DNA of 64,000 nucleotides from Mesobacillus jeotgali (GTDB lineage: Bacteria > Bacillota > Bacilli > Bacillales > Cytobacillaceae). Under the pieces are notes generated by a model. That model was not told the DNA's origin. It worked only from the letters and a program-made list of their open reading frames with translations, and searched no databases. Shown here one piece after another: positions 16,375 through 25,044 of the stretch (position 1 is its first letter; every line of letters starts with the position of its first letter). The stretch lies in assembly GCF_002874535.1 (NCBI RefSeq), contig NZ_CP025025.1, forward strand, positions 1,101,526 to 1,165,525, read 5' to 3'. The position numbers and the translations under genes were made by a program.

Positions 16375-16417
16375 TGTGAAGTTAGTCATATCTTCGAGTT
16401 CTGATTTTTCTTACTAT
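16375..16417 (+). promoter_or_regulatory. Fnr-type promoter of narK
   Basis: TGTGA-N6-TCATA (16375-16390), 21 bp, then -10 TACTAT (16412-16417), 58 bp before the narK start. A 9-bp inverted repeat CAGTTGTTT / AAACAACTG with an 11-nt loop (16319-16347) lies just upstream and may bind a second factor. Confidence 0.8.
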
Positions 16418-16474
16418 TTACACAAGGTACAGTTCGGTTTTTTATTAAAATTCTTTGGCAAAAAGGGGGAAATC

Positions 16475-17974
16475 ATGAGAACACAAAAAGTGCAACTGCC
16501 TCTCCAAACGCTCAGTCTTGTTGCAGGGTTTATGGTATGGGTTATTTTATCGGCATTAATGCCCTTCATCAAAGAGGATATACAGCTGACTTCGAACCAG
16601 ATTGCGATGGCTACTGCCATACCAGTCGTCCTCGGCTCTATCCTGAGAATCCCGATTGGTTACTGGACAAACAAATATGGCGCACGAAAACTGTTCTTGA
16701 TCAGCTTTGCATTCCTTCTGTTACCGGTATACTTCATTAGTATCGCTGATTCCTATTCTGATTTGTTAATAGGGGGCTTGTTTGTCGGTATTGGGGGAGC
16801 GATATTCTCTGTAGGTGTAACATCGCTGCCGAAGTACTATCCAAAAGAACGACACGGTTTCGTTAACGGTATATATGGAGTCGGAAACCTTGGGACAGCC
16901 GTTACAACATTTTCTGCGCCTGCCGTTGCAGCACAGTTAGGCTGGCAGCCAACAGTCAAACTTTTTATGATCTTGCTTAGTGCATTTGTTTTCCTTAACT
17001 ATTTCTTGGGTGATAAAAAAGAGCCCAAGGTCGTTACTCCTTTAGGGGAGCAAATCCAGAGCGTATACAAAAACCAGAAGCTTTGGGCTTTAAGCCTGTT
17101 CTACTTTTTAACTTTTGGTTCATTTGTAGCCTTCACGATCTATTTGCCGAATTTCCTCGTATCGCATTTCGAGCTTGATAAAGTAGATGCTGGCCTTAGG
17201 ACTGCAGGCTTTATCGCACTGGCAACATTTTTCAGGCCGATTGGCGGCTGGCTGGGTGATAAATTCAACTCGTTTGTCATTTTAATGGTGGTGTTTGCTG
17301 GAATGACAATTTCGGGGATACTGCTCTCGTTCACGCCTTCATTGACGCTGTATACGATTGGCTGTCTCACAGTCGCAATCAGTGCCGGTATTGGGAATGG
17401 GACTGTATTTAAACTTGTACCGCTTTATTTTTCAAAGCAAGCAGGTATCGTCAACGGGATTGTCTCTGCGATGGGCGGCTTAGGAGGCTTTTTCCCGCCG
17501 CTTATGCTGGCATTCCTGTTCAACCTTACCGGACACTACGCAATTGGTTTCATGGCATTATCCCAGGTGGCACTGGCAAGCTTGATCATCGTTATCTGGA
17601 TGTACTATCAGGATAAATTAAGTCTCGCTAAAAATATCATCGACCACACAGCAGAGGGAATCATGGTTACAGATGTAAAAGGAACAATTGAAAAAGTAAA
17701 TCCAGCCTTCACGACTGTTACTGGCTACAGTGCAGAAGAAGTCATCGGAAAAAATCCCCGCATCCTGCAATCGGGCAAGCATGGAGAAGACTTTTATAAG
17801 GAAATGTGGAAATCTGTAAACGAGCTTGGATTCTGGCATGGGCAAATTTGGAACAAAAAGAAGAACGGTACCATTTACCCTGAATGGCTCACAATCAGCC
17901 CTGTAAAAAATGAAGCAGGTGAAATCAAGAACTTTGTCGGCATGTTCAGTGAAATCTCTGTTAAAAGCAAATAA
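16475..17974 (+). CDS. narK: NarK-type nitrate/nitrite MFS transporter fused to a C-terminal PAS domain
   Basis: A 499-aa protein. Residues about 1-380 are a 12-helix major facilitator of the nitrate/nitrite porter family, with the nitrate signature region GIGGAIFSVGVTSLP and a second one near SAGIGNGTVFKLVP. Residues about 384-497 are a complete PAS/PAC domain (IIDHTAEGIMVTDVKGTIEKV, GYSAEEVIGKNPRIL, then FVGMFSEIS). B. subtilis NarK is about 395 aa and lacks it. No kinase or other output domain follows. AAAAGGGGGA precedes the ATG; the frame stays open upstream but those codons overlap the promoter. It is likely induced by Fnr. The PAS domain may gate transport by a redox or ligand signal (inference). 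Confidence 0.93.
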   Translation: MRTQKVQLPLQTLSLVAGFMVWVILSALMPFIKEDIQLTSNQIAMATAIPVVLGSILRIPIGYWTNKYGARKLFLISFAFLLLPVYFISIADSYSDLLIGGLFVGIGGAIFSVGVTSLPKYYPKERHGFVNGIYGVGNLGTAVTTFSAPAVAAQLGWQPTVKLFMILLSAFVFLNYFLGDKKEPKVVTPLGEQIQSVYKNQKLWALSLFYFLTFGSFVAFTIYLPNFLVSHFELDKVDAGLRTAGFIALATFFRPIGGWLGDKFNSFVILMVVFAGMTISGILLSFTPSLTLYTIGCLTVAISAGIGNGTVFKLVPLYFSKQAGIVNGIVSAMGGLGGFFPPLMLAFLFNLTGHYAIGFMALSQVALASLIIVIWMYYQDKLSLAKNIIDHTAEGIMVTDVKGTIEKVNPAFTTVTGYSAEEVIGKNPRILQSGKHGEDFYKEMWKSVNELGFWHGQIWNKKKNGTIYPEWLTISPVKNEAGEIKNFVGMFSEISVKSK

Positions 17975-17981
17975 ACTTTTA

Positions 17982-18016
17982 AAAGCTGCATCAAATCCTT
18001 GATGCAGCTTTCTATT
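17982..18016 (+). terminator. Terminator of narK
   Basis: A 13-bp stem AAAGCTGCATCAA / TTGATGCAGCTTT with a 4-nt loop, followed by TCTATTTT. Confidence 0.9.
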
Positions 18017-18136
18017 TTAGATAATATGACAACATGATGACAATTCTCGATAAAAACACTATCCTGGCAGTTTTTATGTTGTAATATATACATAAGGATG
18101 AAATCTACTATTCTAATAGAGGGCTATTGATGTTAC

Positions 18137-18179
18137 TGTGAGAATATTAACAGTTAACAATTTTTGTTGCTGTTACAAT
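18137..18179 (+). promoter_or_regulatory. Fnr-type promoter of moaA
   Basis: TGTGA-N6-TAACA (18137-18152), exactly 21 bp, then -10 TACAAT (18174-18179), 38 bp before the start codon. Nine of ten site bases match. Confidence 0.8.
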
Positions 18180-18217
18180 GTCAATAATCATAACTTCTAT
18201 AATTGGAGTTGACACTA

Positions 18218-19234
18218 ATGGTAAAAAGCATAATAAAAGACCAATTAAATAGACCGCTCCGCGACTTGCGTATTTCTGTTATAGATCGATGCAATTTCCG
18301 CTGTCAGTATTGTATGCCTGCTGAAATTTTCGGACCTGATTTCGCGTTCTTGCCTAAAAGCGAACTGCTGTCATATGAAGAAATTGAGCGTGTGGCCAAA
18401 TTATTCATTGAACTAGGTGTAGAAAAAATCAGGCTTACAGGCGGCGAGCCGTTAATGCGAAAGGATTTGCCAATTCTCGTAAAAATGCTGAATGAAATTG
18501 AAGGATTGAAGGATATCGCTTTGACCACTAATGGTGTAATGCTGCCGAAATATGCTGATGAGCTGTATGCTGCAGGCCTGAAACGTGTCAATATCAGTCT
18601 GGACAGTCTAAAAGATGAACTGTTCGGTCAAATCAATGGCCGGAATGTTGGTGTTGGACCGGTATTAAAAGGAATTGAAGCAGCTAAGAAAGCTGGCTTG
18701 GGTGTAAAAATCAATACGGTAATCAAAAAGGGGCTCAATGATTCTGAAATCATTCCAATGGCTGAATTCTGCAAAAAAGAAGGCCTGGAGCTTCGTTATA
18801 TTGAATACATGGATGTGGGCAGCACGAACGGCTGGAAAATGGATGATGTCATCACAAAGAAGCAGATTCATGACTTAATCAGCGAGCACTATGAACTAGA
18901 GCCAGTTGATCCGGAATACTTCGGGGAAGTCGCTAAAAAATACCGGTATAAAGGTACTGATATCAATGTCGGCTTCATTTCTTCTGTATCAGAGTCATTC
19001 TGCTCAAGCTGCACAAGGTCACGTTTGTCTGCGAACGGCCAGATTTTCACATGCCTGTTCAACGGGAATGGCCATGATATCCGCGACTTCATGCGCGCCG
19101 GTGCTTCAGATGATGAACTTCGCGCACGAATTACGGACGTGTGGAACCATAGAACGGACCGCTATTCAGATGAACGTACGGCTGAAACAGTTGCGAACAG
19201 AAAGAAAATTGAAATGTCCTATATTGGCGGTTAA
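18218..19234 (+). CDS. moaA: GTP 3',8-cyclase MoaA
   Basis: A 338-aa radical SAM enzyme for the first step of molybdenum cofactor synthesis: GTP to 3',8-cyclo-7,8-dihydro-GTP. Cys25, Cys29 and Cys32 (CNFRCQYC) bind the SAM cluster, and the C-terminal cluster motif [18 protein letters not shown] binds GTP. The C-terminal Gly-Gly tail (SYIGG) needed for activity is present. The ATG at 18218 follows GGAG by 9 nt. It is under its own Fnr promoter, so cofactor supply is tied to anaerobic growth. MoaB/C/D/E are not in the window. Confidence 0.96.
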   Translation: MVKSIIKDQLNRPLRDLRISVIDRCNFRCQYCMPAEIFGPDFAFLPKSELLSYEEIERVAKLFIELGVEKIRLTGGEPLMRKDLPILVKMLNEIEGLKDIALTTNGVMLPKYADELYAAGLKRVNISLDSLKDELFGQINGRNVGVGPVLKGIEAAKKAGLGVKINTVIKKGLNDSEIIPMAEFCKKEGLELRYIEYMDVGSTNGWKMDDVITKKQIHDLISEHYELEPVDPEYFGEVAKKYRYKGTDINVGFISSVSESFCSSCTRSRLSANGQIFTCLFNGNGHDIRDFMRAGASDDELRARITDVWNHRTDRYSDERTAETVANRKKIEMSYIGG

Positions 19235-19259
19235 GACTCCTTCGGGGGTCTTTTTTTTC
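19233..19259 (+). terminator. Terminator of moaA
   Basis: AAGACTCC-TTCG-GGGGTCTT stem with a stable UUCG tetraloop and a long T-run, overlapping the stop codon. Confidence 0.93.
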
Positions 19260-19459
19260 TGTCTTAATTCTACTAAATAGGCCACGGATACATCAGTGGC
19301 CACAACTGCGTCTGAAAACTCTCGATCACACAAAATACTTATAGTCAAATACGCTTCTGTGTTTTTTAGGTATCTGGAATATTTGGGTATACTATGTTTC
19401 CGGACAATTGGTTTTTGGGTATACATGAATCTACTATAAATTTTTTGGAGTATACTGGG

Positions 19460-20971
19460 ATGCTAAAAAGAAGACTTGATTTCCTATTTGTATTTATTTT
19501 AATGATATGTTTTTATCTTGTATTTTTTACTGGTTATAGCCAGGCAATCAAAGTAACAGCGATATTGATTTATGCATTGATTATCCTTATCAGCATGTAT
19601 TCATTGATGCTTGAAAACCGCTCGGCACAGCACACGCTGATGTGGATGTATGTCATGCTGCTTTTTCCTGTGGGCGGTTATTTCTTCTACCTATTTTCAG
19701 GACAGTTGTATTTGAAGGGTTATTTATATAAAAGCAAGCGCACGAGGGATCGGGACCAGTGGGAAAAACTGATGCGGCAGGAAGAGTCGAGGGACCTTTC
19801 TTTTCTGATCGAGAATCAGCAGTGCTTTGCGAAATATGCAAAGAATGCAACCTTGACTCCGATTACCACTGCTTCCAGGGCAAAAATCCTGAAAAATGGA
19901 GAAGAGACTTTTACGGAAATTAAAAAAAGACTGAGAGAAGCTAAAAAGTTCATTCACATGGAGTATTATATCTTCAGGTCTGACAGGCTTGGCAAGGAGA
20001 TTATTGATATTCTGATTGAAAAAGCACGGCAGGGTGTCGAGGTGTTATTCATTTTTGATGCTGCTGGAAGCATGAAGATCGCGGCCACAGATTTAAAGGA
20101 AATGCAGGAAGCTGGCATAAAAGCGGCTCCCTTTTCTCCGCTAAAGTATGGATTCTTCAATCAGAAATTCAATTTCCGCAACCACAGGAAAATAGTTATC
20201 ATTGATGGGGAAATCGGTTTTACCGGAGGGTTGAATGTCGGAGTGGAGTATCTAGGGGAAGATGACAAGATCGGTTTCTGGCGTGATACTCACATGCTGC
20301 TGACAGGAGAGTCAGTTTATACTCTTCACAATGTTTTCCTGCTTGATTGGGAATATATTAGCGGCGAGAAAGTCCTGGAGAGCCATCGGGCCGAGAAAAA
20401 ACCTCATGAAGATGAGGAACTGGATGGTGCGATCCAAGTGGTGCCAAGCGGTCCAGATACACAGCAGGGAATCATGAGTGATTTTTATTATACGATGATG
20501 TCCTGTGCGACAAAATCTATTTGGATTGCCACACCTTATTTTGTTCCTGATGAAGCAATCCGAACTGCATTAAGAGTAGCGGCAGCAAAGGGTATCGAAG
20601 TAAGGATCATGGTACCTGAAATCAATGACAGCTATCTAACGCAATATGCAAGCCGTTCCTATTATTCAGAGCTATTGCGGAACGGTGCTGAAATATACTC
20701 ATACAAAAAAGGCTTCTTGCACCAAAAGGTCATCATCGTCGATGGAAATATCGCATCTATAGGCACAGCAAATTTAGATTTGCGGAGCTTCCATCTGAAT
20801 TTTGAAGTCAATGTCTTCCTGTTTGGTACAAGCTCAATCAGGGACCTTGTGGCTCATTATGAAGAAGATCTTGAGGATTCGGAAAAAATCAGCCCAGTTC
20901 AGTACCATAAACGCGGGTTATGGGTACGAACGAAAGAATCCTTCGCGAGGCTTTTCTCCGGGGCATTATAA
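19460..20971 (+). CDS. cls: Cardiolipin synthase
   Basis: A 503-aa phospholipase D-type enzyme that joins two phosphatidylglycerols into cardiolipin in the membrane. Two N-terminal membrane helices (about 5-25 and 30-50, plus a further hydrophobic stretch to about 80) precede two HKD motifs: NHRKIVIIDGEIGFTGGLN and LHQKVIIVDGNIASIGTANLD. The ATG at 19460 is chosen because GGAG lies 9 nt before it and because the first membrane helix then starts immediately. It sits inside the anaerobic block but shows no Fnr site. Confidence 0.92.
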   Translation: MLKRRLDFLFVFILMICFYLVFFTGYSQAIKVTAILIYALIILISMYSLMLENRSAQHTLMWMYVMLLFPVGGYFFYLFSGQLYLKGYLYKSKRTRDRDQWEKLMRQEESRDLSFLIENQQCFAKYAKNATLTPITTASRAKILKNGEETFTEIKKRLREAKKFIHMEYYIFRSDRLGKEIIDILIEKARQGVEVLFIFDAAGSMKIAATDLKEMQEAGIKAAPFSPLKYGFFNQKFNFRNHRKIVIIDGEIGFTGGLNVGVEYLGEDDKIGFWRDTHMLLTGESVYTLHNVFLLDWEYISGEKVLESHRAEKKPHEDEELDGAIQVVPSGPDTQQGIMSDFYYTMMSCATKSIWIATPYFVPDEAIRTALRVAAAKGIEVRIMVPEINDSYLTQYASRSYYSELLRNGAEIYSYKKGFLHQKVIIVDGNIASIGTANLDLRSFHLNFEVNVFLFGTSSIRDLVAHYEEDLEDSEKISPVQYHKRGLWVRTKESFARLFSGAL

Positions 20972-20984
20972 TGTTAGCTTAAAT

Positions 20985-21020
20985 AAAAATGCCCCATCAT
21001 TAATTGATTGGGGCATTTTT
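20985..21020. terminator. Bidirectional terminator between cls and ric
   Basis: A 12-bp stem AAAAATGCCCCA / TGGGGCATTTTT between convergent genes, with T-runs both ways. Confidence 0.92.
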
Positions 21021-21025
21021 ATTGG

Positions 21026-21724
21026 TTAGGCAATATACCTTGGGAAAAGGATGTTGTTTTCCAGATGTACGTGCATAAAAGTATGTGATTCAAGAGCTTC
21101 TAGTCGCTTGTATACTAATCGATACGTTCCGCATGCATCGATTGGCGGATTGAAGTCTGCAGTAATCTCACGTAATTGTTTAAGGATTGAGCCTGCATGG
21201 TCATGTTCCTTCTCAAGTTCTGTGATTTCTGCGGTCATTTCAGTACGCTTTTCTTCATCGGCAGTATCGAGCTGCAGAAGCAGCGGGAAAACAGTCGCTT
21301 CCTCTTTTGCTGTATGTTCCAGGAGCTCTTTCTTCAACTCGTAGAAAAGCTCATAGACTTTCAACAGCTCTTCGTGGCGGTCACCATGGACCTTTGCAAC
21401 CTTTGTTACATACGGGCTGAGCAATTTCAATTCTTCTTCAAGCTCGCGGTGGTATTTATTCTTGATATGGTCGATCAATTCTGCTGAGCCAGTTTCTGTC
21501 CAGACCTCCATGCTTTCTGCTGCGCCGTTATGCTTGCGATACAGCTCTTCGAGTTCAGCCATGATTGCAGGTATATCCAGGTTCTGTTCGCCAGCCGCTT
21601 CTGCTAGAGGACGGTTTCCGCCGCAGCAGAAATCCAGTCTATTCTGCTTGAATAAATCACTTGATTGGGGGAATATATTGACAATATCTTTAACTAAGGA
21701 ATTTTGATCAAAAGGCATTTTCAT
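21026..21724 (-). CDS. ric: Iron-sulfur cluster repair di-iron protein RIC (ScdA/YtfE)
   Basis: A 232-aa protein that repairs Fe-S clusters damaged by nitric oxide or peroxide. The N-terminal ScdA_N domain (about 1-60) has the RLDFCCGGNRPL motif with Cys33-Cys34. The C-terminal hemerythrin-like four-helix bundle (about 80-230) supplies His/Glu ligands for a di-iron site (HRELEEE, HTAKEEATVFP, EHDHAG, HVHLENNILFP). Start 21724 follows GGAGGG by 8 nt. Its promoter carries an Fnr-type site, fitting NO formed during nitrate/nitrite respiration. The symbol scdA is also used. Confidence 0.93.
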   Translation of the reverse strand: MKMPFDQNSLVKDIVNIFPQSSDLFKQNRLDFCCGGNRPLAEAAGEQNLDIPAIMAELEELYRKHNGAAESMEVWTETGSAELIDHIKNKYHRELEEELKLLSPYVTKVAKVHGDRHEELLKVYELFYELKKELLEHTAKEEATVFPLLLQLDTADEEKRTEMTAEITELEKEHDHAGSILKQLREITADFNPPIDACGTYRLVYKRLEALESHTFMHVHLENNILFPRYIA

Positions 21725-21767
21725 GTAAGAACCCTCCAGTAAATTATTTAATACTGTTTACATACTC

Positions 21768-21810
21768 ATCATAAAGGAAATGGTTTTACTACTTGGTGAT
21801 GTGTATCACA
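21768..21810 (-). promoter_or_regulatory. Fnr-type promoter of ric
   Basis: Read on the minus strand: TGTGA-N6-TCACC (21810-21795), 21 bp, then -10 TATGAT (21773-21768). It shows the same geometry as the other promoters of the block, pointing away from moeA. Confidence 0.82.
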
Positions 21811-21857
21811 CTTCACAAAAAATCTACATATTTTCGGATGATTTTATGAGAGAATGT

Positions 21858-21900
21858 TGTGAGGTTTGTTATGTTTTCATTTTTACATTACTCTTATAAT
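21858..21900 (+). promoter_or_regulatory. Probable Fnr-type promoter of moeA (strong half-site)
   Basis: A perfect left half TGTGA at 21858 with a poor right half (TTATG), 21 bp, then a perfect -10 TATAAT (21895-21900). The spacing equals that of the full sites in the block. Confidence 0.65.
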
Positions 21901-21946
21901 GAAAAGGGTAAATCTAGAAGTTAAGCCTGTAATAGGAGCTGATTAT

Positions 21947-23212
21947 ATGTTAGAGAAAAGAAACCCTATTCCGATAGGAGAGGCAGTTAAAAGAGTGATG
22001 GAGTATAAGCAAAAAGGCTCCACTGAATATGTTTCAATCAATGAAAGCTATGGACGCTATCTTTCGGAGGACTTGAAAGCTACCAGCGATGTACCGCATT
22101 TTGACAGAGCTCCGTATGATGGATATGCAATCCGTTCTGTCGATACAAAGGAAGCTTCTCAAAATAACGCCATTGAATTTGAAGTGGTGGACCATATCGG
22201 TGCCGGAATGCTTACTGATAAAGAACTTGGGCCATTCCAGGCAGTCAGAATTATGACAGGAGCACAGATGCCTGTTGGTGCTGATGCTGTTGTCATGTTT
22301 GAATTGGCCAGCGAAATCGAGCGTGACGGAAAAAAATATATGACAACAAAGCGCAAACATAACGAAGGAGATAATGTTTCCTACCGTGGAGAGGATGCGA
22401 GGGAAGGGGAAGTGCTTGTTAAAAAAGGCACGTTCATCAATCCGGGAATCCAGGCGATGCTGGCTACTTTTGGATATGCCAAAGTACCTGTTTCGAAAAA
22501 GCCGGTAATTGGATTATATGCAACAGGTACTGAATTGCTTGATGTCGATGAACCGCTTGAGCCTGGTAAAATCCGTAACAGCAACTCTTATATGATATCC
22601 GCGCAAATTCTTCGTGCTGGAGCAGAAGTGAAATACTTTGGACAGCTTCCAGATGATTTTGACACCTGCTTTGATGCAGTAAGCAAAGCGATTGAAGAAG
22701 TGGATTTATTCATTACCACTGGCGGGGTTTCCGTCGGGGACTACGACTATCTGCCGGAGATCTACGCAAAGCTGGGAGCAGAGGTGCTGTTCAATAAAGT
22801 AGCGATGAGACCGGGCAGCGTCACTACTGTAGCGCAGCTTGATGACAAGTTATTGTTTGGCCTGTCAGGAAACCCTTCGGCATGCTATGTTGGCTTTGAG
22901 TTGTTCGCTCGTCCAATCATCAGGACGATGCTCTGTACTGAACAGCCTCATTTGAGGAAGGAAAAAGCGATTCTTGATGCCAACTTCCCTAAAGCAAATC
23001 CATTTACTAGATTTGTAAGGAGCGCTCTTAGAGTCGAGAATGGCAAACTGGTAGTGACACCTAGCGGCCTGGATAAATCGAATATTATCATGAGCCTCGC
23101 TGGAGCTAATTCCCTTATGATTCTGCCTGGCGGTACAAGAGGATTTGAAGAAGGATCAGAGGTGGATGTTCTGTTGCTGGAGGACCATGTGGGCAGTGAT
23201 TGGCCTTGGTAA
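21947..23212 (+). CDS. moeA: Molybdopterin molybdenumtransferase MoeA
   Basis: A 421-aa enzyme that inserts molybdate into adenylated molybdopterin. Family motifs are PHFDRAPYDGYAIR near the N-terminus, IMTGAQMPVGADAVV, and the MoCF domain TTGGVSVGDYDYLPE and GLSGNPSAC. The ATG at 21947 follows AGGAG by 8 nt. It overlaps mobB by 13 nt, so the two are translated together. It is divergent from ric with Fnr sites for both directions in the shared gap. Confidence 0.95.
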   Translation: MLEKRNPIPIGEAVKRVMEYKQKGSTEYVSINESYGRYLSEDLKATSDVPHFDRAPYDGYAIRSVDTKEASQNNAIEFEVVDHIGAGMLTDKELGPFQAVRIMTGAQMPVGADAVVMFELASEIERDGKKYMTTKRKHNEGDNVSYRGEDAREGEVLVKKGTFINPGIQAMLATFGYAKVPVSKKPVIGLYATGTELLDVDEPLEPGKIRNSNSYMISAQILRAGAEVKYFGQLPDDFDTCFDAVSKAIEEVDLFITTGGVSVGDYDYLPEIYAKLGAEVLFNKVAMRPGSVTTVAQLDDKLLFGLSGNPSACYVGFELFARPIIRTMLCTEQPHLRKEKAILDANFPKANPFTRFVRSALRVENGKLVVTPSGLDKSNIIMSLAGANSLMILPGGTRGFEEGSEVDVLLLEDHVGSDWPW

Positions 23213-23718
23213 AGCCGGTGCTGTTCCAGGTTGCAGGGTACCAAAACAGCGGCAAAACGACGCTTAGCCTGACATTGATCCAGCAACTGGCTGCAAAAGG
23301 TCTGAAGGTTGCGACAGTCAAACACCATGGGCATGGCGGCAGGCCGGAAATTGTTGAGGGGAAGGATTCAGACAAGCATGTTAAGGCAGGCGCAGCGGTC
23401 TCTCTTGTGGAAGGGGGAGGCAGGATGATTATTCATGCTGAAAATGATAAATGGTCTTTATCTGAAGAAATAGACATGCTATCTTTTTTCAAGCCTGATG
23501 TAATCTTGATAGAAGGTTATAAGAATGAGTCCTATCCTAAGGCTGTCATCCTGCGTGATGAGAGCGATCTGGAGCTAGTGGGAAAGCTGCAAAATATCCA
23601 GGTGGTTTTATGCCGAAGTGCGGAGTTGATAGACATGTTAAAGGGTTCGCCTCTCCCTGTATTGGAAATTGATGATGGAATCAACTGGATTTTAGATTAC
23701 ATTAGCAGTACACACTAG
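23200..23718 (+). CDS. mobB: Molybdopterin-guanine dinucleotide biosynthesis adaptor MobB
   Basis: A 172-aa GTP-binding protein that assists MobA in forming the bis-MGD cofactor. The Walker A motif GYQNSGKTTL and the KHHGHGG and VILIEGYK motifs are clear. No ATG is available in the open frame; TTG at 23200 (or TTG at 23206) is the likely start. Its weak ribosome site and overlap with the end of moeA point to translational coupling. MobA is not in the window. Confidence 0.9.
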   Translation: MALVKPVLFQVAGYQNSGKTTLSLTLIQQLAAKGLKVATVKHHGHGGRPEIVEGKDSDKHVKAGAAVSLVEGGGRMIIHAENDKWSLSEEIDMLSFFKPDVILIEGYKNESYPKAVILRDESDLELVGKLQNIQVVLCRSAELIDMLKGSPLPVLEIDDGINWILDYISSTH

Positions 23719-23767
23719 GTGATTTCCTTTAGTCGTAAAAGAAAAAGTTCTTATTTTAGACATATAC

Positions 23768-23810
23768 GGCGACTTTTGTCACTGTCACTTAATGTTTCCC
23801 CGGTTAGAAT
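23768..23810 (+). promoter_or_regulatory. Fnr-type promoter of the NarI-like gene
   Basis: GGCGA-N6-TCACT (23768-23783), 21 bp, then -10 TAGAAT (23805-23810). The left half is weak, the right half good, and the spacing is identical to the other sites. Confidence 0.6.
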
Positions 23811-23854
23811 GTTAAATGGGGTTCATGTTGTGAGATATGTGTGAGGTGAGAGCG

Positions 23855-24283
23855 ATGGAAATGCTACAAATCTTTTTATGGATTGTATATCCCTACACGG
23901 TTGCGGCAATAGTGGCGATGGGGCTTGTTTGGCAATACGATGCATCAAGAGAAGAAGGAACGCGTTCGAAGGCAGGAAGATTTCTGCTTGTCATCGTGAA
24001 AACACTTATGGTTGCCAGCACAGCAACGGGCATTGCCATCGTGTTGTCGAGTAGCATAGCGTATGAACCAGTACTGCTGTTTAGATGGCTCATCAGCCTT
24101 GCCCAACTGCAGCCAGACATGAGCCTGGTCACAGACGTTTCCGTTCTCTCAAAGGTGCATTTTATTATTGTATTCCTGTTCCTATTGAGTCTGGCATTCA
24201 CGAAGGAAATTTATTATTTACTAAAACCGCACTTATATTTAAAGAAAATCTTCCTAAAACTGCATTTTGAAAGAAGAGGCTGA
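23855..24283 (+). CDS. NarI-like membrane protein, shortened and lacking most haem ligands
   Basis: A 142-aa protein homologous to the gamma subunit of respiratory nitrate reductase (usually about 225 aa). The N-terminus FLWIVYPYTVAAIVAMG matches NarI helix 1, and the segment RWLISLAQLQPDMSLVTDVSVLSKVHF matches the NarI loop before helix 5. The His in KVHF is kept, but the position of the next ligand is Tyr (TKEIYY), and the two N-terminal ligand histidines are absent with the missing segment. It therefore cannot carry the usual two b haems. Four hydrophobic helices remain. GAGGTGA precedes the ATG at 23855. It stands alone without narGHJ. Its role is unknown; a regulatory or assembly role is speculation. 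Confidence 0.8.
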   Translation: MEMLQIFLWIVYPYTVAAIVAMGLVWQYDASREEGTRSKAGRFLLVIVKTLMVASTATGIAIVLSSSIAYEPVLLFRWLISLAQLQPDMSLVTDVSVLSKVHFIIVFLFLLSLAFTKEIYYLLKPHLYLKKIFLKLHFERRG

Positions 24284-24360
24284 AAATAGGTTTTTCTTAG
24301 TTAGACTAACGATGTTGGATGAATCTCGGTGAAATGATTCCAGTAGTTTATATGGCTATA

Positions 24361-24391
24361 AAAAAACGCTTAGGGGGCCCTAAGCGTTTTT
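24361..24391. terminator. Bidirectional terminator between the NarI-like and MEDS genes
   Basis: A 13-14 bp stem AAAACGCTTAGGG / CCCTAAGCGTTTT with A/T runs on both flanks. Confidence 0.93.
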
Positions 24392-24394
24392 GTT

Positions 24395-24967
24395 CTATTT
24401 TAGGCCAGTTGCTGCCTGGTATTCGTGGGAAATAGTGAAATTATCATCTCTTAACACATATGGGTGCGTTTCCATCAAAATTTTTATAAGGTGGTCAGGC
24501 ATTTTCGCGCCTTCGTAAGCACAAATCAATGGGAAAGAGAGTGAATTTACAGCTTTATCTACTATTCTTTCAAAATCTTCAATTATATGCAGCGGGTCTT
24601 TCATAGTGGTCCACTCAACATGTGCCCAAGATCGAAAAGGGATATCATTTTCTACGTACGGCTGTACCATATTATTAAAGTAATCCAGAATTGCAGGAGG
24701 ATGATAACTTCCACTAGAATAATAAAAATCGAAGCTGTTCACGCTATGGACAAATTTCATCTGGTCTTCCGTTAATCGTGAGTTGAGCTCTTTGTTAATT
24801 GAACGGAACAGAGGTTCATTTTCAATGAAAATAACATAATCTCCTGCCTTAACACCTTCTTCTATGTAACTAACAGCCTGTTCAATGTATTTCTCCATTG
24901 TATTATAGGAATACAGGACATGGATGCTCCGTTGATCCTTAAACAACTGATTCATTTTGTTATCCAA
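24395..24967 (-). CDS. MEDS-domain protein without a DNA-binding domain
   Basis: A 190-aa soluble protein made almost wholly of one MEDS (DcmR-type sensory) domain: HVLYSYNTMEKYIEQAVSYI, GDYVIFIENEP, a central FRSWAHVEW and ICAYEGAKMPDHLIKILMETHPYVL. MEDS domains are thought to bind small, often hydrophobic ligands and usually sit beside helix-turn-helix or kinase parts; here none is attached. The start is TTG at 24967, supported by AGGGGTGAT 5-6 nt upstream. It is divergent from ywiC within the anaerobic block. The signal it senses is unknown. Confidence 0.78.
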   Translation of the reverse strand: MDNKMNQLFKDQRSIHVLYSYNTMEKYIEQAVSYIEEGVKAGDYVIFIENEPLFRSINKELNSRLTEDQMKFVHSVNSFDFYYSSGSYHPPAILDYFNNMVQPYVENDIPFRSWAHVEWTTMKDPLHIIEDFERIVDKAVNSLSFPLICAYEGAKMPDHLIKILMETHPYVLRDDNFTISHEYQAATGLK

Positions 24968-25044
24968 TTGATCACCCCTTCATTCATGATTCCCTTAAGT
25001 TTACTACACTTTTGTTTGGTTTAATACCTTGTAGGAAGTGTTTT

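Noticed and set aside
16220-16474. N-terminal extension of narK by 85 codons
   Set aside because: It would translate across the Fnr site and -10 box, has no ribosome site, and the family begins at the Met at 16475.
19280-19301. GGCCAC-N10-GTGGCC dyad after moaA
   Set aside because: A clear 6-bp inverted repeat, but it has no T-run and does not overlap a promoter or ribosome site; no role could be argued.
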